Part shown: positions 1 to 5,732 of the stretch, in pieces
How positions within the stretch are numbered: the first letter of the stretch is position 1
How the letters are laid out: every line of letters begins with the position of its first letter
Assembly (NCBI GenBank): GCA_029940115.1
Contig: JAOZRQ010000314.1
Coordinates: 1 to 8,022, forward strand
DNA from: Desulfobacterales bacterium
GTDB taxonomy: Bacteria; Desulfobacterota; Desulfobacteria; Desulfobacterales; 4be13
Length of the DNA stretch: 8,022 nt
Direction of reading: 5' to 3'
Made by a program: the position numbers and the translations under genes
The notes under the pieces: model-generated
Seen by the model: only the letters and a program-made list of their open reading frames with translations
Told to the model about the DNA's origin: nothing
Database searches by the model: none

Positions 1-107
1 GCTTCCAGGCGATCAATCGAATAAGCTGAAAAAAACATGAAAATTACAGCAACGACCAGCAACCCGCTCATAAGCTTGGCAAACAGAGAGACTTTATTTT
101 TTTTCAT
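1..107 (-). CDS. N-terminus of a membrane sensor protein (histidine kinase or chemoreceptor), cut by window edge
   Basis: Only the first 35 codons are inside the window. They read as a short lysine-rich start (MKKNKVSLFAK), then a strongly hydrophobic stretch (about residues 13-28, LMSGLLVVAVIFMFF) and then AYSIDRLE. This is the usual opening of an inner-membrane sensor: a charged cytoplasmic tip, a first transmembrane helix, then a periplasmic or coiled segment. The ATG at 107 is preceded by AGAGGG about 8 bases upstream, a good ribosome binding site, and this supports both the gene and its start. It lies 138 bp downstream of a PhnD-like binding protein on the same strand. In many delta-type bacteria such binding proteins partner with a sensor histidine kinase, so I infer a sensor. 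Too little is visible to choose between a kinase, a chemoreceptor or a cyclase-type receptor. Confidence 0.7.
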   Translation of the reverse strand, partial: MKKNKVSLFAKLMSGLLVVAVIFMFFSAYSIDRLE

Positions 108-245
108 TTGAGAACCCTCTTTAATTATTAATTGTAACCGCAAACGTAGCAGACCTGCGAGGTTTTGCAACCCAGACCCAGACCCACGCAACCCAGACCT
201 ACGCAACCCAGACCTACGAGGTTTTGAAAACCTCGTAGGTCTTCT
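108..245. repeat. Spacer with 15-bp tandem repeats and a perfect 16-bp-arm palindrome
   Basis: The spacer between the binding-protein gene and the sensor gene contains a perfect inverted repeat at 210-242: arms 210-225 and 227-242 (left arm AGACCTACGAGGTTTT) around a single G. Immediately to the left are direct repeats of a 15-mer, GCAACCCAGACCTAC, at 188-202 and 203-217. A longer variant with an extra 6 bases sits at 167-187. A diverged copy of the palindrome arm (AGACCTGCGAGGTTTT) is at 151-166. No T-run follows the hairpin on the minus strand, so it is not a canonical intrinsic terminator. It looks like a REP/MITE-type intergenic repeat. It could still stabilise the upstream mRNA or reduce read-through into the sensor gene. 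Confidence 0.75.
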
Positions 246-1139
246 CTATTTAAAGCTTTTTAAAACTTCCTCAACACGGGACAGATCAGCAGGCTCCTCC
301 CAGCCATAAATTTTTGACGCTTCAGCTTCAGCACTGTCGCTTTTCATCTCCTTCAGAGCGGCAGCAACCTCGTCTGCAAGAGCAGCATCTGTGTCCTTTG
401 CTGCTCCGAAAACCCAGTAGGGTAATATCGGGCCATTGTGCTTGTATGGGAAATCGTCTGGTTCCGGTTCGATCACTTTGAAGTCAGAGACGCTGATCGT
501 CCTTTTTTTCTCAAGCCACTCAAGATGTCCTGTGCGTATAAAACCTGCGTCCGCTGCCCCGCTTCTGAGAGCTTTGACGACAAGCGGAAGTTTGCCGGCA
601 AAAAAAAGATCGAAATCTTTCCCGGGTGTCATTCCCTTTTTCCTGAGTACATATATCTGAAGCTTGTAACCCATCAGTGCTTCCTCCTGAACAGCGGTTA
701 TCTTCTTCCCTTTCAGATCGGAGAGTGTTCTGATTTTGCTGTCAGCCAAGGTGAATATAACTGAGCCAAAGCCATTCAAGGGTTTGCCTTCACAGATATC
801 TGTCATTGAAGTCAGTGCTCTGGCTCCATGTTTTTCCCTTATCTGGCAAAATATTGCAGGATTACAAAGAACAAAATCCATTCTGCCGCTCCTGACCGCG
901 GGAATGACGCTGCTGAATTTTAATGGTGCCAAAACAAATTTCTTACCTGTTCTAACCGAAAGATAATCTGCTGTCGGCTGCCATTCTTTTCTGGCAGTCT
1001 CTGCGCCTTTTACGGCTACAACGCCTAATCTATACACATCCTTTGCAGAAGTCAAGTGGGAAAATGGCAATGACAATACAAGTGCATATATCACGATTGT
1101 GAGCAGGCCATTGGGTAATAATTCTGATCGAATACTCAT
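246..1139 (-). CDS. PhnD/SsuA/transferrin-family periplasmic substrate-binding protein
   Basis: The 297-residue product has a Sec-type signal peptide: a charged start (MSIR), a hydrophobic core at about residues 11-27 and a likely cleavage after SA at 31-32, so the mature protein would be periplasmic. The mature part opens with YRLGVVAVKGAE and continues with WQPTADYLSVRTGKKF (53-68), AVRSGRMDFVLCNPAIF (81-97), SDLKGKKITAVQEEA (140-154), LFFAGKLPLVVKALRSGAADAGFI (178-201) and ALADEVAAALKEM (253-265). This is the two-lobe layout of the phosphonate-binding (PhnD-like) fold. The ATG at 1139 has AAGGA 10 bases upstream. No ABC permease or ATPase gene is adjacent. The next gene downstream is a membrane sensor instead, so I infer that this protein presents a ligand to a sensor, as in PhnD-type sensor inputs such as TtrS, rather than feeding a transporter. 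The ligand cannot be read from sequence. Confidence 0.88.
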   Translation of the reverse strand: MSIRSELLPNGLLTIVIYALVLSLPFSHLTSAKDVYRLGVVAVKGAETARKEWQPTADYLSVRTGKKFVLAPLKFSSVIPAVRSGRMDFVLCNPAIFCQIREKHGARALTSMTDICEGKPLNGFGSVIFTLADSKIRTLSDLKGKKITAVQEEALMGYKLQIYVLRKKGMTPGKDFDLFFAGKLPLVVKALRSGAADAGFIRTGHLEWLEKKRTISVSDFKVIEPEPDDFPYKHNGPILPYWVFGAAKDTDAALADEVAAALKEMKSDSAEAEASKIYGWEEPADLSRVEEVLKSFK

Positions 1140-1155
1140 AATTTTAATATCCTTG

Positions 1156-1344
1156 CTAATTGCAACCGCAGATGGTATGATAACCGCTCACCGCTGATCG
1201 AACAGGTCGAAAAGTTTCGGACAGTTCCTCAGAAGAGGGAGGCAGTTCTTCCGCAGGTATTTCTGAGGACTCACTCTTTTGCCTGCCCTGATTAAGAAAT
1301 ATGTCGCTTTTGGAGAGGGCCCGCAATTCTCCCATAGAATCCAC
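1156..1344 (-). CDS. Doubtful small ORF (62 aa) in the leader of the binding-protein gene
   Basis: A GTG-started frame of 62 codons lies between the strong promoter at 1366-1393 and the binding-protein gene, ending 16 bp before that gene's ATG. The product is hydrophilic, rich in Ser and Glu (SESSEIPAEELPPSSEELSE), with no signal peptide or domain I recognise. The GTG has no convincing Shine-Dalgarno sequence. A second, overlapping frame starts at the ATG at 1352 and ends at 1188 (54 codons, rich in Cys, Trp and Arg). It too lacks a ribosome binding site and would begin only a few bases after the predicted transcript start. Either could be a leader peptide, a gene remnant or chance. I do not assign a function. 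Confidence 0.2.
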   Translation of the reverse strand: MDSMGELRALSKSDIFLNQGRQKSESSEIPAEELPPSSEELSETFRPVRSAVSGYHTICGCN

Positions 1345-1365
1345 ATCCGCATAAACTACACGAAT

Positions 1366-1393
1366 ATTATATGCATCATGGTTGATTTGTCAA
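1366..1393 (-). promoter_or_regulatory. Near-perfect sigma-70 promoter firing toward the binding-protein gene
   Basis: On the minus strand, TTGACA (1388-1393) and TATAAT (1366-1371) both match the consensus exactly and are separated by 16 bp. A second TTGACA lies 14 bp further upstream (1402-1407), making a direct repeat TTGACAAA-N6-TTGACAAA that could be a repressor or activator site. The predicted transcript start is near 1359, which leaves about 220 bases of leader before the binding-protein ATG at 1139. No other promoter in the window is this clear. Confidence 0.75.
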
Positions 1394-1444
1394 GTTTTCT
1401 TTGTCAAATACGTTGATAATAGCGGGTCCCGAGTTCTTCAATTG

Positions 1445-1508
1445 CCTTATCTGCTTGTTGAGATAAGGAACAAAGCCTGCAATCATCAGATGATCAGATG
1501 ATCAGATA
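1445..1508. repeat. Short hairpin and 8-bp tandem repeat between operons
   Basis: A perfect 8-bp stem CCTTATCT/AGATAAGG (1445-1452 and 1461-1468) surrounds an 8-base loop. Three tandem octamers follow: ATCAGATG at 1485-1492 and 1493-1500, then ATCAGATA at 1501-1508. They sit just past the stop codon of the ATPase gene ending at 1550 and upstream of the promoter at 1366-1393. No T-run follows the hairpin on the minus strand, so it is a weak terminator candidate at best; an operator is equally possible. The rest of 1345-1549 shows nothing else I can identify apart from the promoter. Confidence 0.5.
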
Positions 1509-1549
1509 ATCCGTAATAGAGTCTGAGGAGGTTTTTGCAGACGGTCACT

Positions 1550-2410
1550 TTATTTTAAAAAAGTCTCAACTTCTTCCCATACTTGTCGGACAGCGTTTGC
1601 AGCCTTTCCCTTTGAAAATTCAACCAGGGTTTTTTGTGCAACCATGGCCGAGGTCACATCACTGTCATAAGGGATCGAACCGATATACCTCATGTTGTTC
1701 CTGTCTGAGTATGACCTGATCTTTTTCGACATTTCCGGATTGATGTCATATTTGTTGACGCACACCATGGCAGGAACTTTCATGAAGTCTGCCAGTTTTC
1801 CCACACGCTCCATGTCATGCATGCCGGACAGGGTTGGCTCTGTTATGATGAGAACAGCATCCGATCCTGTCACAGAAGCGATGACCGGGCATCCGATACC
1901 CGGGGGACCGTCAATGACAATTGTCTCAAGGGCCTGGTTTTCAGCTATGTTCCTAGCCTCTTTTCTCAGCATGCTGACAAGCAGACCCGAGTTTTCCTCT
2001 GCTATGCCCAATTTTGCATGAACCATGACGCCGTAGCGTGTGTCAGAAACATACCATTTTCCGCATGTCCTTTGCGGGAACCTGATCGCATTCTCCGGGC
2101 AGAAATGCACACAAACGCCGCATCCCTCACATGCTATCCGATCGATGACAAAATCACTGCTTATTGCGTGAAACTGGCACCGGTCCGTGCATTCGCCGCA
2201 GGCCGTACAGCGTTCGGGATCTATTTCAGCAATATGGCCGCCCCGGAAATCCTCCTCTTTTTTGACAGAGGGCAACAACACCAAGTGCAGATCGGCTGCA
2301 TCAACATCTGCATCAACAATAACCTTGTTTTCGGCAAGAAATGCAAACGAAGCAGTTATGCTCGTCTTGCCTGTGCCGCCTTTGCCGCTTATAATGGTCA
2401 GCTCTTTCAT
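1550..2410 (-). CDS. MinD-superfamily P-loop ATPase with inserted two-cluster ferredoxin domain (second of a pair)
   Basis: The 286-residue protein begins MKELTIISGKGGTGKTS, a deviant Walker A motif of the MinD/Mrp/NifH group (GKGGTGKT at 9-16). Next come IVDADVDAADLHL (switch I region), then an inserted bacterial ferredoxin unit with cysteines at 68, 71, 74, 78 and 94, 97, 100, 104. Both sets are CX2CX2CX3C followed by a nearby proline, so two 4Fe-4S clusters are expected. The Walker B-like segment is TIVIDGPPGIGCPV (163-176), followed by IITEPTLSGMHD and CVNKYDIN. This is a cytoplasmic ATP-dependent protein likely involved in metal or cluster handling; the partner is unknown. I chose the ATG at 2410, which has GAGGG about 8 bases upstream, over an upstream in-frame TTG at 2425 that would overlap the previous gene. 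The 4-bp gap indicates co-transcription and probably translational coupling with the preceding paralogue. Confidence 0.92.
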   Translation of the reverse strand: MKELTIISGKGGTGKTSITASFAFLAENKVIVDADVDAADLHLVLLPSVKKEEDFRGGHIAEIDPERCTACGECTDRCQFHAISSDFVIDRIACEGCGVCVHFCPENAIRFPQRTCGKWYVSDTRYGVMVHAKLGIAEENSGLLVSMLRKEARNIAENQALETIVIDGPPGIGCPVIASVTGSDAVLIITEPTLSGMHDMERVGKLADFMKVPAMVCVNKYDINPEMSKKIRSYSDRNNMRYIGSIPYDSDVTSAMVAQKTLVEFSKGKAANAVRQVWEEVETFLK

Positions 2411-2414
2411 AACC

Positions 2415-3251
2415 TCAACCCTCAACCCTTTTTATCCTCGCATACAAAGACCTGAACGATTCTTTCATTTCAGGAATCGCATCCGTCATCATAATCCCTT
2501 TTGAATAGTTTTCCGCTATTTCACGTTTGTCAGGTATTTCCATCATTATCGGTATGCCTTGTTTTTCCGCATATTTTTTTGTCTTGTCATCTCCGGCATC
2601 ACATCTGTTTATAATGATTCCGAAAGGGATGGCCATTGTACGGACCGCTTCAACCGCCAGCACAAGATCATTCAGACCGAAAGGCGTCGGTTCCGTAACC
2701 AGCAAGACATAATCTGATTCTTTAAGTGCGGCGATGACAGGACAGGACGTGCCAGGAGGCGCATCGACAATGTTGATCATGTCATTGTCAATATTCTCCT
2801 TCACCTTTTCAATCAGAGGGGGCGACATTGCCTCACCGACGCGCAGTCTGCCATAGACAAGTTCAACCGCACCTGAATTTCCTCTGACAATTTCCCCTAA
2901 TTCCCTGGATGATTCTCTGAGAGCATTTTCCGGGCATACCATCATGCAGCCTCTGCAACTGTGACACATTTCCGGAAATATCATTATTGTCTCACCCATC
3001 AAGGTTATAGCTGAAAACTGGCAGATTTCATCACAGGCCCCGCAATGGTTGCATAGGGATGAATCAACTTCGGGCACCATGGTCGTCACTGTTTTTGTCT
3101 CGGTTTGCTCAGGATGCAAAAAAATGTGTGCATTCGGTTCTTCCACATCGCAGTCAAGAAGTCGGACACGTTCTTCCAAGGACGCGGCAAGATTGGTTGC
3201 CACGGTTGTTTTCCCTGTACCGCCCTTGCCGCTGGCAATAGTAATGATCAT
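2415..3251 (-). CDS. MinD-superfamily P-loop ATPase with inserted two-cluster ferredoxin domain (first of a pair)
   Basis: The 278-residue protein starts MIITIASGKGGTGKTTVATN, with the deviant Walker A at 8-15. It continues with LLDCDVEEPNAHIFL and a ferredoxin insert whose cysteines are at 67, 70, 73, 77 and 96, 99, 102, 106 (two CX2CX2CX3C sets, two expected 4Fe-4S clusters). The Walker B-like segment INIVDAPPGTSCPV (160-172) is followed by LVTEPTPFGLNDL and IINRCDAGDD. The ATG at 3251 has GGGAGA about 8 bases upstream. It is a paralogue of the next gene and the two most likely act together. Such pairs are known in anaerobes, for example in the ORP (orange protein) locus of Desulfovibrio. 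No Orp, Mrp or NifX-like gene is visible within this window, so the exact complex remains open. The role is inferred as cluster or metal-cofactor handling in the cytoplasm. Confidence 0.92.
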   Translation of the reverse strand: MIITIASGKGGTGKTTVATNLAASLEERVRLLDCDVEEPNAHIFLHPEQTETKTVTTMVPEVDSSLCNHCGACDEICQFSAITLMGETIMIFPEMCHSCRGCMMVCPENALRESSRELGEIVRGNSGAVELVYGRLRVGEAMSPPLIEKVKENIDNDMINIVDAPPGTSCPVIAALKESDYVLLVTEPTPFGLNDLVLAVEAVRTMAIPFGIIINRCDAGDDKTKKYAEKQGIPIMMEIPDKREIAENYSKGIMMTDAIPEMKESFRSLYARIKRVEG

Positions 3252-3273
3252 TTTTCATCTCCCTTTTTTACTG

Positions 3274-3279
3274 ATTATA
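3274..3279 (-). promoter_or_regulatory. Possible -10 box for the paired ATPase genes
   Basis: TATAAT is present on the minus strand 22 bases before the ATG at 3251. No good -35 hexamer lies at 16-18 bp. The closest match, TGGACA at 3302-3307, is too far (22 bp). No sigma-54 -24/-12 signature is visible in this spacer, although the related ORP genes of Desulfovibrio are sigma-54 controlled. This is weak support only. Confidence 0.3.
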
Positions 3280-3331
3280 ACGCTTTTTGGGAAGGCCGCT
3301 CTGTCCATGAACGTGCTCGTGAATGTCCAAG

Positions 3332-3367
3332 TTCACGGGCAAGTTCACGTTCACGGGCAAGTTCACG
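3332..3367. repeat. Two tandem 18-bp direct repeats, TTCACGGGCAAGTTCACG
   Basis: The copies at 3332-3349 and 3350-3367 are identical. Each contains TTCACG twice. An inverted CGTGAA at 3318-3323 can pair with TTCACG, and the surrounding 3305-3385 stretch repeats CGTGAA/TTCACG-type words in both directions. This looks like slippage-expanded low-complexity DNA upstream of the paired ATPase genes. Confidence 0.75.
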
Positions 3368-3405
3368 TCGGGCGCATTCACGAGTTGGGGGATCGCTCCT
3401 TCATT

Positions 3406-3606
3406 GTCCCGCAGGGACTTGTGAAAGTGGCCCGGCAATTCATTGCCGGGGTCGGACATGCATGATTTTTTGTTCAGTCCCGTGGGGACGACCGGACTTG
3501 TTGAAATGCAATGGGACGTTCCGGTCGTCCCCACGGGACTCGGGGCTTCTGTCAACTCACCCCGGCAATGAATTGCCGGGCTGTTCTCAGCAGTCCCCGC
3601 GGGACT
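3406..3606. repeat. Composite nested palindrome element (REP/MITE-like)
   Basis: Five palindromic parts sit in near mirror order. They are GTCCC-GCA-GGGAC at 3406-3418; CCCGGCAATTCATTGCCGGG at 3431-3450; a perfect 21-bp inverted repeat with arms 3476-3496 and 3520-3540 (arm begins AGTCCCGTGGGGACGACC) around a 23-base loop; CCCGGCAATGAATTGCCGGG at 3561-3580, the exact reverse complement of the second part; and AGTCCCCGCGGGACT at 3592-3606. The whole is thus a large imperfect inverted repeat centred near 3508. No transposase is present, so a non-autonomous element or multi-stem intergenic repeat is the simplest reading. It separates the PIN-like gene from the paired ATPase genes and could also limit read-through. 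Confidence 0.85.
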
Positions 3607-3652
3607 CCCCCAACTCATAAATACGCCCGGTACGGACTTAAAAAGTGGTGTA

Positions 3653-4192
3653 CTACGAATTCATTTTTTCATGATATTTCTTCTCGGTCTCCGCTAGGCA
3701 TAGAAATTCCACATGAATGCCACAGTCATCAAGCGCGTCCTTCCAACCCCACCACTTGCTGTCAACCGCATGAAGAATCGGCGGAGATTCTCCATGGCGC
3801 TGACCATGACTTGCTGAAACCGCCACAAATTTACGATCGGACGGGTCAAAGTTCCTCAGCTCGTGATGAGTCGGAAATTCATCGAAATTATAACGATCAT
3901 CCGCCGAAGGAGTAATTGGAACACAAGTGCAACGGTTGGGATTGGACCGATTTGTCAACACCCATTCCAAAAACTCGTTGCCTACACCGGGATCGTCGCC
4001 GTTGGGGACCAATTTGTTGCCATACTCTTTGATGATTCGCCAGCCAGTATCCAGAAAGATGTGGCCATTTACCATGATATGGTTCAGGGCTTTTCCGCAT
4101 TCATGCACACATTCCAAGCTTACTTCCGCCCTTTTATTGGCGGTGAGCAACACACCGGTGTCAACAACAAACCTCCTTGAAACCTTTGTCAT
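3653..4192 (-). CDS. PIN-like domain protein, putative nuclease (toxin/effector-like)
   Basis: The 179-residue product opens with RRFVVDTGVLLTAN, the hydrophobic strand plus Asp (D11) that begins PIN domains. Acidic residues follow at D48 and E56 (GHIFLDTGWRIIKEYG). The C-terminal half has NFDPSDRKFVAVSASHG (114-130), PILHAVDSKWWGWKDAL (138-154) and IHVEFLC (159-165), the late acidic positions and closing strand of PIN-like nucleases. PIN enzymes cleave RNA using a metal ion bound by such acidic residues. Whether all the catalytic positions are intact cannot be judged by eye. The ATG at 4192 has GAGG 9-10 bases upstream and starts 15 bp after the stop of the AAA ATPase gene, so the two form an operon. 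I infer that the ATPase regulates or senses for this nuclease. An antitoxin of the usual VapB type is not seen, so a classic VapBC pair is unlikely. Confidence 0.7.
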   Translation of the reverse strand: MTKVSRRFVVDTGVLLTANKRAEVSLECVHECGKALNHIMVNGHIFLDTGWRIIKEYGNKLVPNGDDPGVGNEFLEWVLTNRSNPNRCTCVPITPSADDRYNFDEFPTHHELRNFDPSDRKFVAVSASHGQRHGESPPILHAVDSKWWGWKDALDDCGIHVEFLCLAETEKKYHEKMNS

Positions 4193-4207
4193 GATTTGGC
4201 CCTCGTT

Positions 4208-5698
4208 TCATTTTGGATTACGCCGGATCGTCGCTTCCGTCATGGCCATGAGGTCCCGCATTTTGTCACCGAAAAATTCTTTCGGCCAGTTAGCGATATT
4301 ACCATACTCATCAACTTCCAATGGCCGGAGTTTGGAACCGGAATCTGACGGGTGACAAACATATATGGCCGCATCCTTGTGAGATAATTTTTCCTCGGCA
4401 ATCCGTCGTTGCAATCGCCGCAGAAAATGCTCGGAATGGCTTTCAATCAGCAATTGGATATTGCGATCCTTTTCTCCCTCTTTTGCCTGAATCGCCTCAA
4501 TAAACAGATCCGCAAGGGAGGCCTGGGCGGACGGATGCAGGTGAATTTCAGGCTGCTCGATGATGAGGGTTGAGTTTGGCGGTGCATAAAAACATTGAAC
4601 CAGCACTGGCAAAACCTGTGACACACCAAATCCCGCGTCTGTGAGATTAACCTTTTCCCTGATGCCTGCTGTTCTGACCATCACTTCATAATCACGCCCG
4701 ACTGATCGGACCTCAAAGGATTTGATTAAACCCATCTCTTTTAACCAGTATGCAATCATGGCCTCAAAACGTCTCTTTCGCTCTCCTGAATTTATAATGG
4801 CATTCACTACAGGATTCCGCTCTCCCGGGCTTATCCATTTGTCCCGGGCAGCCAGAATGGCATTTACTGCGAGATTGCCATGCCATCCGACATCCTCAGG
4901 GACTTCACCGGACCAAGTATAGGAACGCTGGGGAAACTCCCGCAACGGTCCGAGATAATAAATTTGTCCCAGCTGTTTTTCCAGCGCCAAGTTGAGGTCT
5001 CGGACAAAGCCGATGTTCAGATAATACGCGACCGCCTCATCAGGAAATCCGTAAAAACGGGTCGGCGGCGGCAAGGTCTTAATGTTCTTCACACCAGGGG
5101 CAGGAAAAAACGGATCGGCTTTCAGTTCATATCCTTTTTGACCTGTATCGGTTTCTTCCCGGAACATCCCAATTTCCAAGGTTCTGTCATATTTCCCCCC
5201 CTTCTTGGGATTCCACAAACGGTAGCCCATTGCATGGACGACGGTCTCCTGATTTTGTCCGTTGTCAGGGCCGACGTTGCAAACGAAACTGAGCCGATTT
5301 CCATAAAACAGCCTGTCAGACTGGACATCTTTTATCTCCATCTTTTTAGAGAGTCTCCAACGAAACAAAAACCCCATATGTCTTTCTTCGGAACCTGAAT
5401 GCAACATGTCATCATATGTGCCAAGATGAATGGCGCTCTTTTCCTTTGGAGACTTTTCGGAACCTGAATGTAGCATATCATCATATGTGCCAAGGTGAAT
5501 GGTGCTCTTTTTGTCTCCCAGATAAAGCACCCGTTTCCGGTCTGGAAACTGGGCGGTCTGTTTCAGCAGGAGCAAAAACTGGCTGATGCTGCTTTTCCCC
5601 GAGCTGTTGGGGCCGAAAAAGACGGTCAGCGGGGCAAGACGAATCCGTCCTGTATCCCGCCATGCTTTGAAATTTTTGATATGTAACTGCTCTATCAT
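4208..5698 (-). CDS. AAA family ATPase (OLD/ABC-like) with C-terminal DUF3696-type region
   Basis: The 496-residue protein begins IEQLHIKNFKAWRDTG and has Walker A GPNSSGKS at 29-36. An ABC-type signature region LTDAGFGVSQVLPVL lies at 352-366, Walker B STLIIEQPEIHLHP at 376-389 (catalytic Glu in the EQPE motif) and an H-loop IESHSEHFLRR at 419-429. The C-terminus (about 430-490) carries LRPLEVDEYGNIANWPKEFFGD and DLMAMTEATIRR, which I recognise as the DUF3696 ending. The layout is that of RecF/SMC-like stand-alone ATPases common in defence and toxin-type operons. A 23-residue segment is tandemly duplicated: residues 64-81 and 87-104 match at 17 of 18 positions (KSxIHLGTYDDMLHSGSE). The ATG at 5698 has AGAGG about 10 bases upstream. 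The gene is followed after 15 bp by the PIN-like gene. DNA or nucleic-acid sensing is a family-based inference. Confidence 0.88.
   Translation of the reverse strand: MIEQLHIKNFKAWRDTGRIRLAPLTVFFGPNSSGKSSISQFLLLLKQTAQFPDRKRVLYLGDKKSTIHLGTYDDMLHSGSEKSPKEKSAIHLGTYDDMLHSGSEERHMGFLFRWRLSKKMEIKDVQSDRLFYGNRLSFVCNVGPDNGQNQETVVHAMGYRLWNPKKGGKYDRTLEIGMFREETDTGQKGYELKADPFFPAPGVKNIKTLPPPTRFYGFPDEAVAYYLNIGFVRDLNLALEKQLGQIYYLGPLREFPQRSYTWSGEVPEDVGWHGNLAVNAILAARDKWISPGERNPVVNAIINSGERKRRFEAMIAYWLKEMGLIKSFEVRSVGRDYEVMVRTAGIREKVNLTDAGFGVSQVLPVLVQCFYAPPNSTLIIEQPEIHLHPSAQASLADLFIEAIQAKEGEKDRNIQLLIESHSEHFLRRLQRRIAEEKLSHKDAAIYVCHPSDSGSKLRPLEVDEYGNIANWPKEFFGDKMRDLMAMTEATIRRNPK
5387..5509 (-). repeat. In-frame tandem duplication inside the ATPase gene (69-bp period)
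   Basis: Codons 64-81 (5456-5509) and 87-104 (5387-5440) are near copies offset by 69 bp. Over 54 aligned bases there are five differences. Four are synonymous (CAC/CAT, GAT/GAC and two within CTA/TTG) and one changes Thr to Ala. Homologues of this family, as I recall them, have a single LGxxxDxxH-like motif just after the Walker A helix, so the second copy is probably an insertion. Confidence 0.9.
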
Positions 5699-5732
5699 TG
5701 AAGTGATCCTCTGTTTCTGGGCTCTGGGCGAT

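Larger units (their letters stand above)
3252..3652. other. 401-bp gene-free spacer made largely of repeats
   Basis: Nothing here reads as a gene. A 116-codon open frame on the minus strand (3268-3618) exists only because the repeats happen to lack stops. From left to right the spacer holds the ribosome binding site and a possible -10 box for the ATPase gene, a pair of 18-bp direct repeats (3332-3367), a composite palindromic element (3406-3606) and about 45 bases of unremarkable sequence before the stop codon of the PIN-like gene. Confidence 0.8.

Noticed and set aside
1445..1468. Rho-independent terminator after the ATPase pair
   Set aside because: The 8-bp stem is good but AT-rich, has an 8-base loop and is not followed by a T-run on the minus strand.
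2411..2425. TTG at 2425 as the start of the second ATPase
   Set aside because: The ATG at 2410 is better placed relative to the GAGGG ribosome binding site, gives the usual short N-terminus before the P-loop strand and avoids overlapping the previous gene.
1817..2455. 212-codon open frame on the plus strand
   Set aside because: It is antisense to the cysteine-rich MinD-type ATPase, whose Walker A and ferredoxin motifs are clear. The plus-strand peptide has no recognisable features.
3268..3618. 116-codon open frame on the minus strand upstream of the paired ATPases
   Set aside because: It is a read-through of the palindromes and 18-bp repeats. The peptide repeats follow DNA repeats (NSPAIHCRG, NELPGH, VNLPVN), and no domain or ribosome binding site is seen.
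3105..3620. 171-codon open frame on the plus strand
   Set aside because: It overlaps the conserved ATPase N-terminus in antisense and then runs through the palindromic element. The real coding signal is on the other strand.
3653..4192. Classical VapC toxin of a VapBC pair
   Set aside because: The protein is longer than usual VapC toxins and no small antitoxin gene lies upstream; the upstream partner is a large AAA ATPase.
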